DNA of 64,000 bases from Clostridiales bacterium Firm_04 (GTDB lineage Bacteria; Bacillota; Clostridia; Oscillospirales; Ruminococcaceae): the NCBI GenBank assembly GCA_001603005.1, contig LVAJ01000027.1, positions 1 through 64,000 of the forward strand. Reading direction: 5' to 3'. Below the pieces are notes generated by a model that saw only the letters and a list, made by a program, of their open reading frames with translations, made no database searches and was not told the DNA's origin. The position numbers and the translations under genes were made by a program. Below, piece by piece: positions 1 through 8,951 of the stretch (its first letter is position 1; every line of letters begins with the position of its first letter).

Positions 1-89
1 GCCTCGCCATTCCGGCAAGGCTAGTTCTTTACTGCAAGGCGTCGATTGTTTGTCGCATACGAAGGAACAATTTATAAACCTATGAGTAA

Positions 90-122
90 TCCGCGCAGAT
101 CTTTATCAGGTCTGCGCGGATT
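90..122. terminator. Hairpin terminator at end of defence operon
   Basis: tccgcgcagatctttatcaggtctgcgcgga inverted repeat overlapping the 3' end of the OLD gene. Confidence 0.6.
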
Positions 123-1863
123 TTGTATCTGGTTCCGGTTTTTTTGGTGTCCATCCTCTAATAGTCTTTATCAGTTCAGTAATTCGCTGTTTCAAATCAG
201 ATTCACGTACTTGGGTTGAATTCTCCGCTGTAATATGCTTTACGACCTCCGAAGCAAAGGAGACTTTTCCTTTACCAAATGCCTTTTTTGTGGTTGCATT
301 CTTTTCAATATAAGGCGGGAATAGTTCATTCAAACCGCATTGTGGAAGATGACTTTTGTAGGTAGCGTTGATTGCTTGACTTGAAACATAATTCTCGATT
401 TCTTTCCCTTGAGTGATCCAACAGAATAGCTGCTTGGCTTTAAACTCCTTTTGAATGCGCTGTTTGGTTGCGTTTATTCTGGAGCATGGGGTTCTTTTAT
501 CGCTGTCAATCACGATTGCAGAGTTTCGGTTTGTAGTGAGAATTCCAATTAAATCATTTTCAGCCTGTGCTTCCTCGGCTGAATAATGAGACAAAAGCCT
601 TCCGCCATAATACAGGAACTGATAGTCAATGCCTTCACACAGATCGCCGCCGCCCCATATCTCTATCCATCGTTTGATGTAAATGCGGTCAGACGGGCCT
701 TCCACCCAGATAATGCCGTTTGATTGCAGCAAGTCGCTAGCTCTGACATCCAGATCATTCAACACTTCGCTTTTGGTGATGAAGTCATCTACAATCTGAA
801 TAGCAGATTTTCCATTCTCTTTTGTAATATGAAGAATCTGAGCATCCTCCTGATCAGCAAACATATTGATGGGGACATGAGAATGCGTTGTGAGAAATAC
901 ATAAGTGTTGGGATGATCTTCAATGTATGTGTCAATGTATTTAAATAGTCTGCGCTGTAATGCGGGGTGTAGATTATTTTCCAGTTCTTCAAACGCGAAA
1001 AAATAAATTGGAGATTCAGGAATATCTGTATGGTTGGTCTTAGCTTTTTGCTCTGCTTCTTTCTTTTGAAGCTCAGGGATTACTAACAAATTCAAAAGAA
1101 CAAGAATAATGGTCTTTAATCCACTTCCGGTTTTTGATAAGGGGTATCGGACACCATCTTCGTAAAGAAAAACTTCCCATTTTTCATTGTCAACTCTTTG
1201 GATAGTAATACCTGTGAATATGGATTCAGGATACATAATGGCATTTAATGCTTCCAAAAGTGAATGCTGAATGAGGTTTTCATCGTATTCGTCGTTATTA
1301 AGAATACGGTTTATTAAATTGGTTGCACCCGCCCCATTGACAGTCATTTCAAGCGATGAGTTGGATTCTTTTGGTACAACTTCTGGTACAATATCACGCT
1401 CAGCATTTAAGCGAAGACATTTAAACCTGTGATAATAATGATTAATATTGACAACAAGTTTATTTGCCATATCTGGATCAGACATATTCTGCGTTGTTAG
1501 ATTAATGGTTTTCCAGCTATCTCCAGCAGGGACTGCATCAAGACAATCTTTTCTTGAATTATCTATTCTGAATAATAATGATGGCAAATTCGGTACATAT
1601 GACGTAATGGTTAAAATGCCATTTTGCTGTTGTTTATCTATTGTCTCCTCTTTTTCAAGATGAATATTGCAAAAAATGTCTGCTTGTCGATTTTGAAAAA
1701 GTGGGTAGTCAGTCATTGCTTCAATCACATCAATACAGCTTGACTTTCCGCAGTTGTTTCTCCCAATCAATATATTCATTCGTTTGAGAGCAATTTTGCA
1801 ATCTCCATTTCTAAAAGATTTGTAATTACGAAAGATGATGTCTTCAATCTGCGGCATGAACAC
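106..1863 (-). CDS. OLD-family AAA ATPase with C-terminal TOPRIM nuclease domain
   Basis: Walker A GRNNCGKSS; FEELENNLHP Walker B/ABC-type signature; TOPRIM-like VEGPSD, IDSDK, EIENY. Last gene of the R-M operon. Confidence 0.85.
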   Translation of the reverse strand: MFMPQIEDIIFRNYKSFRNGDCKIALKRMNILIGRNNCGKSSCIDVIEAMTDYPLFQNRQADIFCNIHLEKEETIDKQQQNGILTITSYVPNLPSLLFRIDNSRKDCLDAVPAGDSWKTINLTTQNMSDPDMANKLVVNINHYYHRFKCLRLNAERDIVPEVVPKESNSSLEMTVNGAGATNLINRILNNDEYDENLIQHSLLEALNAIMYPESIFTGITIQRVDNEKWEVFLYEDGVRYPLSKTGSGLKTIILVLLNLLVIPELQKKEAEQKAKTNHTDIPESPIYFFAFEELENNLHPALQRRLFKYIDTYIEDHPNTYVFLTTHSHVPINMFADQEDAQILHITKENGKSAIQIVDDFITKSEVLNDLDVRASDLLQSNGIIWVEGPSDRIYIKRWIEIWGGGDLCEGIDYQFLYYGGRLLSHYSAEEAQAENDLIGILTTNRNSAIVIDSDKRTPCSRINATKQRIQKEFKAKQLFCWITQGKEIENYVSSQAINATYKSHLPQCGLNELFPPYIEKNATTKKAFGKGKVSFASEVVKHITAENSTQVRESDLKQRITELIKTIRGWTPKKPEPDTKSAQT

Positions 1864-1873
1864 TCCTCCAATC

Positions 1874-3352
1874 TTATTTCAACTGCGCCTTCAACTCCTC
1901 AAAGCTCTCCAGCGCGCTCTGCAAATTCTCAATGATGCTGTCCGCGAGCACATCCGGTTCCGGCAGATGATCGAGGTCGGCAAGTGACTTGTCCTTGATC
2001 CAGAAGATATCAAGACTGGTCTTATCACGGGCGAGAATATCTTCAACCGAGAATTTCCGCCAGCGTCCCTCCGGATTCTCCTCCGACCATGTTTCCGTGC
2101 GGTTATGCCGGTTCTCCGGCTGATAGCATGACACAAAATCATCGAGATCGCTGTCGGTCATCGGATTCTTTTTCAGCGTGAAGTGAATATTCGTGCGGAA
2201 ATCATAGATCCAGACCTCTTTGGTCTGCATTTCGGCGCTCGCAGGACGCTTATCATAAAAGATGACATTCGCCTTGACACCCGGCTTATAGAAAATGCCG
2301 GTCGGCAGGCGGAGAATCGTATGCAGATCGCAGGTTTGCAGCAGTTTCTTGCGGACGGTTTCACCGGCGCCGCCCTCAAACAGCACATTATCCGGCACAA
2401 CGACCGCAGCCTTTCCGGTCGCTTTCAGGATCGTGTTGATATGCTGAACGAAATTGAGCTGCTTATTCGAGGTCGTTGTCCAGAAATCCTGCCGGTTATA
2501 GACGAGATCCTCGTCCTCCTGCTCGCCCTCCTCATTGGTAAAGGTGATTGAGGATTTCTTCCCGAAAGGGGGATTCGTCAGCACATAGTCCACGCGCACA
2601 CCGCTGTCCGTGAGCAGCGCATCGCCGAGCGTGACCGGAATCGTGCCGTAAATATCACCGATATTATGCAGATACAGATTCATCAGACAGAGCTTATAGG
2701 TCGTCGGGACAAGCTCATTGCCGAAGAATGTCTCGTTTTTCATAAAGGTTTTCTGATCGCGGTCAAGCGTATAATTCTGCGCAATGAACGACTGCGCGGC
2801 GAGGAAAAAGCCGCCGCTGCCGCAGCACGGATCCGCGATGGTTTTCATCGGTTCCGGACGCATACACCGCACCATTGCGCGGATCAGCGGGCGGGGCGTG
2901 AAGTACTGTCCTGCGCCGCTTTTGATGTCCTCTGCGTTTTTCTGGAGCAGTCCCTCATAGATCTCGCCTTTGACATCCGAGGACATGGCAACCCATTTCT
3001 CCTTGTCGATCATCTGCACGATGCGGTAGAAGATCGCGGCGTTCCGGATCTTATTGGTCGCGCCTGCGAAGATTTTGCCGAGGATGCCGCTCTGTTTTGC
3101 AAGCTCCTCCAGCGTTTTCTTGTACTGCGTCTCCAATGCCGCGCCTTTGAGTCCGCAGAGGTCTGCCCAGCCGAAGCCCGCCGGAATGCCGGTTTGCTTT
3201 TTGTAGGGCGGCTTGGAATATTCATCGGACATTTTGAGGAAGATCAGGTAGGTAAGCTGTTCGAGATAGTCGCCGTAGGATACGCCGTCATCGCGCAGCG
3301 GATTGCACATTCCCCAGACCTTTGATATGATGCTTGCGGTTTGTTCTGACAT
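1874..3352 (-). CDS. hsdM: Type I restriction-modification N6-adenine methyltransferase subunit M
   Basis: ADPCCGSGGFF (SAM binding), VDYVLTNPPFG catalytic motif, N-terminal HsdM helical domain. Confidence 0.95.
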   Translation of the reverse strand: MSEQTASIISKVWGMCNPLRDDGVSYGDYLEQLTYLIFLKMSDEYSKPPYKKQTGIPAGFGWADLCGLKGAALETQYKKTLEELAKQSGILGKIFAGATNKIRNAAIFYRIVQMIDKEKWVAMSSDVKGEIYEGLLQKNAEDIKSGAGQYFTPRPLIRAMVRCMRPEPMKTIADPCCGSGGFFLAAQSFIAQNYTLDRDQKTFMKNETFFGNELVPTTYKLCLMNLYLHNIGDIYGTIPVTLGDALLTDSGVRVDYVLTNPPFGKKSSITFTNEEGEQEDEDLVYNRQDFWTTTSNKQLNFVQHINTILKATGKAAVVVPDNVLFEGGAGETVRKKLLQTCDLHTILRLPTGIFYKPGVKANVIFYDKRPASAEMQTKEVWIYDFRTNIHFTLKKNPMTDSDLDDFVSCYQPENRHNRTETWSEENPEGRWRKFSVEDILARDKTSLDIFWIKDKSLADLDHLPEPDVLADSIIENLQSALESFEELKAQLK

Positions 3353-3354
3353 TA

Positions 3355-4074
3355 TTATTCCTCCGCGATAAGTTCAATATGTCGTTTACTAATTCTTGGA
3401 AAGTTTTTATAGATATATATATATTTCTCCCGGATTGAAGGATTCGTTTCCGATTCTATTACTTTTTTAACATACCGAGCAAATGTTTTCCACTCGTTTT
3501 TTTCATGATATACTCCATAGAATAACAATAAAGAGTCAACACAGTAGAACAAATCCGTATCCTCGAAGGTATGAGTTTCTAGATAATACTTTCCATTTTC
3601 ATCGCAGTTCGTGATTGCACCATCTAATACTTCCTTGGTCATTATTACTCTTGGATATTTAGCAACATTTTCTTCAAGTAAATATGCATTTACAATTCCC
3701 TCACCAAAGAAAACATCATCTTCACAATATAGTTTTCCTTTTACAACCGCGCCTCTTGATAATACTGGAGTGAGAAGTTGCAACATTCTTACTTGAAAAT
3801 ATGAACAAAATGCAAGCAATCCTGCTAATGAATTGGTCTCTGAGCATTCTACAAAAAAGCACACTGTATCTGACATGACTTTCATATGTATCTTTTCACT
3901 AGGCACTAATGCTTTTCCTGTAGTATTTACAGTAACTGTAACCTTTTGATGGATTTCATCATAACACTGTGCAATTTCTTCACAGTTCTTATGCATAATT
4001 GAGTTTTTGAAGCCAAGTAAATCAATAATAGCTACATAGCATTCTTTGTACTCTCTTTTTTCTTTCATAATCAC
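3355..4074 (-). CDS. Class III nucleotidyl-cyclase-like domain protein embedded in the R-M operon
   Basis: YVAIIDLLGFKN...HMKVMSDTVCFF...RGAVVKGKLYCEDDVFFGEGIVNAYLLEENVAKYPRVIMT resembles class III cyclase metal-binding Asp motifs and the G-x-V-x-G...FG...VN-A-LE region. Confidence 0.55.
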   Translation of the reverse strand: MIMKEKREYKECYVAIIDLLGFKNSIMHKNCEEIAQCYDEIHQKVTVTVNTTGKALVPSEKIHMKVMSDTVCFFVECSETNSLAGLLAFCSYFQVRMLQLLTPVLSRGAVVKGKLYCEDDVFFGEGIVNAYLLEENVAKYPRVIMTKEVLDGAITNCDENGKYYLETHTFEDTDLFYCVDSLLLFYGVYHEKNEWKTFARYVKKVIESETNPSIREKYIYIYKNFPRISKRHIELIAEE

Positions 4075-5234
4075 AATCCTCCCTCAAAAGCCTTTTTGAG
4101 AATGCTCTGCCGCAGGGCTTCTGCCTGCTGCAAGGCGGCATCTACGGTTTGTTCGATTTGGTCGCAGACGGATAAACGGGATTCGATCTCTGCTAATACT
4201 TCTGCTGCTTCATCATCTGATACCACAGGAACAGGTGTATCTCTGATATCATCCAATCCAAGCCCCATTTTTCCTGCTCCGCGCTTATTCTTCAACAAGT
4301 CTTTCTGTCCCCAATCGCTGCGAAGATAGTAAGCCATAAACTTTCCCTGATTTGAGTTCTGAAAACGAACAACGGCAATATGCTGATTGATATATGCTTC
4401 TGGAATTGTTTCAGGAACAAGACCGATGCTTCCCAAATCAGCAGTAATAGAAATCAAAACATCATTTGGCTGCAACCGCGAGCGCAAACCTTCCGCTCTA
4501 TCCGGCAGAAAGACATTCTGTATATCGTCAAAGTTGATTTCAATACCTGTTCGTGTCAGATTGCCGATGCGTATAAACAATGCGCCTCTGTCGCTGTAAT
4601 ACTGCGCCCAACCGCGAGAACCGCTTGTAACAAGCGTTGTCAAATCTCGAATAGGGGCTTTCTTCTCAATATGAGCAAACGCCTCTTTCAGCACCGCCTG
4701 CCGATACACCGCAAGCTGCGCTTTGGTTTGTTTGAGCGTTTCCACGCCGCTTTCAAGCTGCGAAAACAGCTCCTCAATCCGCGCCACAATGCGCGCTTGT
4801 TCTTTCAGCGGCGGGACAGCGACTTTGATCTTTGAATACTGCTGAATCCAATATCGCTTGTGTGTACTGCTATCAAACTGAATGATCTGCATTCTATAAT
4901 AAATGTACTTCGGATTTACAAGTTCTGTATTGGGTATCAATATCTTCATTGCAGAAGATTTTACCTTGAATTTGAAATTCACATACTGACTTGCAGTTGT
5001 AAAATCATCGAAAATGATAACCGGTAAATTGTCATAGATTCCGGTTGTTTCGTCTGTATAACCGAGAATGAACGTTTTTCCGGCAGTTAAGACGGGGATT
5101 TTATATTTGTCATCATATTTCGTCGATTCTACGATATAGGCGGTCGGCTGCTCATAAGATAGTAAGTCACCGAGTTCATATATTATGTTACTAGAATCAT
5201 GCATCTCCATTTTCCTCATTCTTTTGCTGAGCAT
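4071..5234 (-). CDS. hsdS: Type I R-M specificity subunit S (true start probably 5204-5210)
   Basis: Two TRD-like halves, each followed by a conserved helix (PPLKEQARIVARIEELFSQLESGVETLKQ; SRLSVCDQIEQTVDAALQQAEALRQSILKKAFEG). Confidence 0.93.
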   Translation of the reverse strand: MLSKRMRKMEMHDSSNIIYELGDLLSYEQPTAYIVESTKYDDKYKIPVLTAGKTFILGYTDETTGIYDNLPVIIFDDFTTASQYVNFKFKVKSSAMKILIPNTELVNPKYIYYRMQIIQFDSSTHKRYWIQQYSKIKVAVPPLKEQARIVARIEELFSQLESGVETLKQTKAQLAVYRQAVLKEAFAHIEKKAPIRDLTTLVTSGSRGWAQYYSDRGALFIRIGNLTRTGIEINFDDIQNVFLPDRAEGLRSRLQPNDVLISITADLGSIGLVPETIPEAYINQHIAVVRFQNSNQGKFMAYYLRSDWGQKDLLKNKRGAGKMGLGLDDIRDTPVPVVSDDEAAEVLAEIESRLSVCDQIEQTVDAALQQAEALRQSILKKAFEGGL

Positions 5235-6024
5235 ATATTCTTAATTCGTCAGATAACTTAATTAGTAAATCTATTGTTAGAATGGCTTTTAGCGAATGTT
5301 CTTTGGATCCAAAGTTCAGTTGATCTCCATGGCAAATCTTATTACGTAATGGTTGTGAAGTCCAAAGTGAAGTATCAGATGAGGAATCTAAGATCACTTC
5401 TTTGATATATTTGGCAAAACTATACCATGCTCCGGTATTCATTTCACTTATAAAAAGCATCTGCATTAATTGTCCTCTTTCTGTATTAAGATACTTTGCA
5501 TCAAAGCAAAAGACCTCTGTCACAGCTTCCTTATCATCTTTTGTCAGATATAATTGATTTTGTTTAGCGACAGATACAACATCTGCTGATACACCATATA
5601 ATTGACACATTAATAATGATGTTGAAGCATAATAGTACCCTAAATTATGCAACTCAATTGCTTGTGATAGAATCGGATATCGTTCTGGCTTGATTGTAGT
5701 AATTGATAGCCATCTCTGTTTCATTGACTCAATATAACTATCTGACATATAGGAAAAAACTACGTCGTTAATCTGATTATATGAAGCGTTGGATTTATGT
5801 AATTCAATTATTTTGTGCCGAAACTGTTTATCCTCAACATCATAAAGAGGCCAGTGTAATTCATCAATCGCAGTTAGATAACTTGCATATTCACCAACAG
5901 CGTCAATTAAGTCAATAATTTTAGTATAATCAAATTTAGATACTCGTTCAACAATTTTATCGACAGCATCGCACAGAATGGTTAGGGCGTTTGCCATGTT
6001 ATCAAGCATTGGATTATTATTCAT
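5197..6024 (-). CDS. HEPN-like (Abi-type C-terminal) protein embedded between hsdR and hsdS
   Basis: C-terminal RNKICHGDQLNFGSKEHSLKAILTIDLLIKL matches the RX4H HEPN motif in a helical context. Confidence 0.6.
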   Translation of the reverse strand: MNNNPMLDNMANALTILCDAVDKIVERVSKFDYTKIIDLIDAVGEYASYLTAIDELHWPLYDVEDKQFRHKIIELHKSNASYNQINDVVFSYMSDSYIESMKQRWLSITTIKPERYPILSQAIELHNLGYYYASTSLLMCQLYGVSADVVSVAKQNQLYLTKDDKEAVTEVFCFDAKYLNTERGQLMQMLFISEMNTGAWYSFAKYIKEVILDSSSDTSLWTSQPLRNKICHGDQLNFGSKEHSLKAILTIDLLIKLSDELRIYAQQKNEENGDA

Positions 6025-6035
6025 TCGGTCCTCCT

Positions 6036-8789
6036 TTACGCCACCAACTCAATATTCATTTCCATTAAAATTTTCTCATAATCATCCCCGAACACCTCAT
6101 AGAAGCGCCCGAGTCCGCCCATGCGGTCAAAGGGAGAGAGCTCCAGATCCTCCGGCTCCACGCTGAGCGAGCTGCTGATATGGTCGCGGATCAGCCGCAG
6201 CCATTCCATCTGCTCCGCCGTGAAATGCACTGATCCGGCATTGCGTTTCAGCGTCCACTGCTGGAAATTCTGATTGACCGTATCCGCAAACGGGGCAAGG
6301 CGGTCGCTCGCGCCCATCTCAAACCGGATCATCGAGATCAGGTCGGTGAGCTGCGCCATCGTGCCGCGCCTGACCTTTTCCGGCTGCTGCATCGCATAGC
6401 AATCCCACAGGCGCTCCGTCGTGATGCGGCGTTCTTTCAGCTTTGCATAGAGCGCTTTGAGCTGCCCGATCGCCATCGGCATATCGCGGAAGCGCTGATC
6501 GTAGAGGATGCGCAGCGCAAGGATTTCGTCCTTGTGTTCCTCAATAAATGCGCGGAAATCGGTGATCGTCTGCGCCGCGTGCTTCTCCTGATCGGTGTCG
6601 AATCCGGCAAATGTCACGCTGTCGAGATTCACATTGTCGATGATCTGCTCATGACAGCGGCGGACATTTTCGATGAAATCACGCGCCGCCGGATTGTGGA
6701 ACGGCTTGACCGCCTCTTTCAGCATTTCTGCCTGCGCCTGATGCATCTGTTCGATCTGCTCCGGCGTGGGATCGTCGCCGCTTTCCGAGAGGACAAAACC
6801 TGCCCTTGCTGCAATCGCATCCTGATCGAATGCGTCAAGCAGCTTCTGCGCCACCTGACTCGCCGATGCACCGACCTGCTGCGTGAACTGTTTGCGCTCC
6901 GCATCGCTCATCTGACTGTTCAGCCGGATGATGCGGTTTGCCAGCGATGTGAGAATATCCGCGTCGGTCGTATTCAGTGCGGCGTTCATCATCAGCTCTT
7001 TCATGGGGACAGTCGGCTTGCGCTCCAGTGCGCGGGTATCGCATTTCTTGGATTTCGTGACACCGACCGCGTCCACAATGACAAAGTGATCCTTGTTTTC
7101 GGTCGCAGAGGGCGAAACCTTTTGCAGATCGTCCTTGCTCAGTGTGCGGGTGCCGCGGCCTTTCATCTGCTCAAAATAGTTCTTGCTGCGGACATCGCGC
7201 ATGAAGATCAGACACTCGATCGGCTTGACATCGGTGCCGGTTGCGATCATGTCAACGGTCACGGCAATGCGCGGGTAATAATCATTCCGGAATTCGCTGA
7301 GCGTTTCTTCCGGATTTTTCGCGTGATAGGTGATCTTACGGCAGAATTCATTGCCCTCGCCGAATTCATCGCGCACAATCTGGATGATGTCATCGGCATG
7401 GCTGTCCGTCTTGGCAAAGATCAGCGTTTTCGGGACTTCTTTTCGCTGTGGGAACAGCTGTGTGAACAGGGCATCCTTGAATGCACGGATGACTGTGCGA
7501 ATCTGACTCGGGTTCACAATGTCACGGTCAAGCTGTGACGGCACATAATCCACATCTTCATCCAGCTGCTGCCAGCGTCTTGCGCGGGAGAGGCGTTCAC
7601 GGGTTTCGATCATCTGCTTCATGATGTGCCCGCCTTTTTTGCCGATCTCCGTTTCAATGATGAAGATATCCTCACCGACATTGACGCCGTCAACAATAGC
7701 CTGCTCACGCGGGTACTCGCTGACGATATTCTGATGAAAAAACGCAAATGTGCGCTTATCCGGTGTTGCAGTTAGCCCGACAATGAATGAATCGAAATAG
7801 TCGAGCACCTGCTTCCATACATTATAAATGGAACGGTGGCACTCGTCCACGATGATACAGTCAAAGAACTCAGGCGGATATTTCGCGTTATATACGACCT
7901 CTTTCGGTGCCTTGCTGTCTGCGGTCGTATACTCTGCAAAGGGCGTTTCCTCGGCACTTTCGTCCAGTTCTTCTCCTTTGAGGATAGAGTACATCCGCTG
8001 AATTGTGCTGATATAAATATTCGTATCCTGCGGCATCCGCGAGGTTTTCAGCCGGTGAACACCGTAAATACTGGAAAACGGGCGCGGATCATCATTCGGC
8101 ATATAGGCAAGAAATTCACGCTCTGCCTGTTCACCCAGACTTTTGGTATCCACCAGAAACAGGATGCGGTTCATGTTGCCGTATTTGAGCAGTCGGTATG
8201 CGGCTGTGATTGCGGTAAAAGTTTTGCCTGCACCGGTAGCCATCTGAATCAAAGCGCGGGACTTGTTTTCTGCAAAAGACTTGTCCAGATTCTCGATCGC
8301 ACGAATCTGACAGGCACGGAATCCGGTCGAATCAAACGGAATGGGCTGCTTGAGATTGTTCCGAATCGTATTCTTTTCCTGCATCAGCCGCTGTAGTGTT
8401 TCAGGTCTGTGGAAAGAAAAGACATCCCGCGAGCGATACTTGATATCATCGTAATCCGTAAACCGCGTAAGCCTTCCAGTTGATTCGTATGCAAACCGGA
8501 TCCGGTAGTTCCCGGTGATCCATTTCAGTGTGCTGTTTGCATAGCGGGCAGACTGCTGTTCAACCGAGGTAATATCTTCACCCTTTTCCTCTCGCTTGGC
8601 TTCAATCACGCCGACAGGTACACCGTTTACGAAAAGGGCATAATCAACCTCGCCGGTGCTGGTCGGGAATTCCCGTACTGCTACACCGAGCGATGCAGAG
8701 ATATTCATTTGCTTGGTATCCTGAATCACCCAGCCGGCTTGTCTGAGCTTTTCATCTATGATTTGTCTTGTTTTTTCTTCCGGCGACAC
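6036..8789 (-). CDS. hsdR: Type I restriction endonuclease subunit R (GTG start)
   Basis: N-terminal nuclease motif GEVDYALFVNGVPVGVIEAKRE; ATGAGKTFTA; DECHRS; GLTATP; RGTRT. Confidence 0.96.
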   Translation of the reverse strand: MSPEEKTRQIIDEKLRQAGWVIQDTKQMNISASLGVAVREFPTSTGEVDYALFVNGVPVGVIEAKREEKGEDITSVEQQSARYANSTLKWITGNYRIRFAYESTGRLTRFTDYDDIKYRSRDVFSFHRPETLQRLMQEKNTIRNNLKQPIPFDSTGFRACQIRAIENLDKSFAENKSRALIQMATGAGKTFTAITAAYRLLKYGNMNRILFLVDTKSLGEQAEREFLAYMPNDDPRPFSSIYGVHRLKTSRMPQDTNIYISTIQRMYSILKGEELDESAEETPFAEYTTADSKAPKEVVYNAKYPPEFFDCIIVDECHRSIYNVWKQVLDYFDSFIVGLTATPDKRTFAFFHQNIVSEYPREQAIVDGVNVGEDIFIIETEIGKKGGHIMKQMIETRERLSRARRWQQLDEDVDYVPSQLDRDIVNPSQIRTVIRAFKDALFTQLFPQRKEVPKTLIFAKTDSHADDIIQIVRDEFGEGNEFCRKITYHAKNPEETLSEFRNDYYPRIAVTVDMIATGTDVKPIECLIFMRDVRSKNYFEQMKGRGTRTLSKDDLQKVSPSATENKDHFVIVDAVGVTKSKKCDTRALERKPTVPMKELMMNAALNTTDADILTSLANRIIRLNSQMSDAERKQFTQQVGASASQVAQKLLDAFDQDAIAARAGFVLSESGDDPTPEQIEQMHQAQAEMLKEAVKPFHNPAARDFIENVRRCHEQIIDNVNLDSVTFAGFDTDQEKHAAQTITDFRAFIEEHKDEILALRILYDQRFRDMPMAIGQLKALYAKLKERRITTERLWDCYAMQQPEKVRRGTMAQLTDLISMIRFEMGASDRLAPFADTVNQNFQQWTLKRNAGSVHFTAEQMEWLRLIRDHISSSLSVEPEDLELSPFDRMGGLGRFYEVFGDDYEKILMEMNIELVA

Positions 8790-8819
8790 GGTTCATCCCT
8801 CCTCGACGGTTTTCTTTAT

Positions 8820-8848
8820 ATTATACCATATTTTAGACAATAATTCAA
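8820..8848 (-). promoter_or_regulatory. Sigma-A promoter of the R-M operon
   Basis: Minus strand TTGAAT-N17-TATAAT directly upstream of hsdR. Confidence 0.65.
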
Positions 8849-8951
8849 CCAGTTTTCAGTGCTAAATCGTGTTTTCATCCGAAAGCATAATTACAAAAAG
8901 CCGCAACAGTAATCAGGAAACAATCATCCTAACCACCGTCACGGCTTTATC

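Noticed and set aside
106-8789. Gabija system
   Set aside because: The OLD nuclease alone is present; no GajB-type UvrD helicase in the window. It sits in an R-M operon instead.
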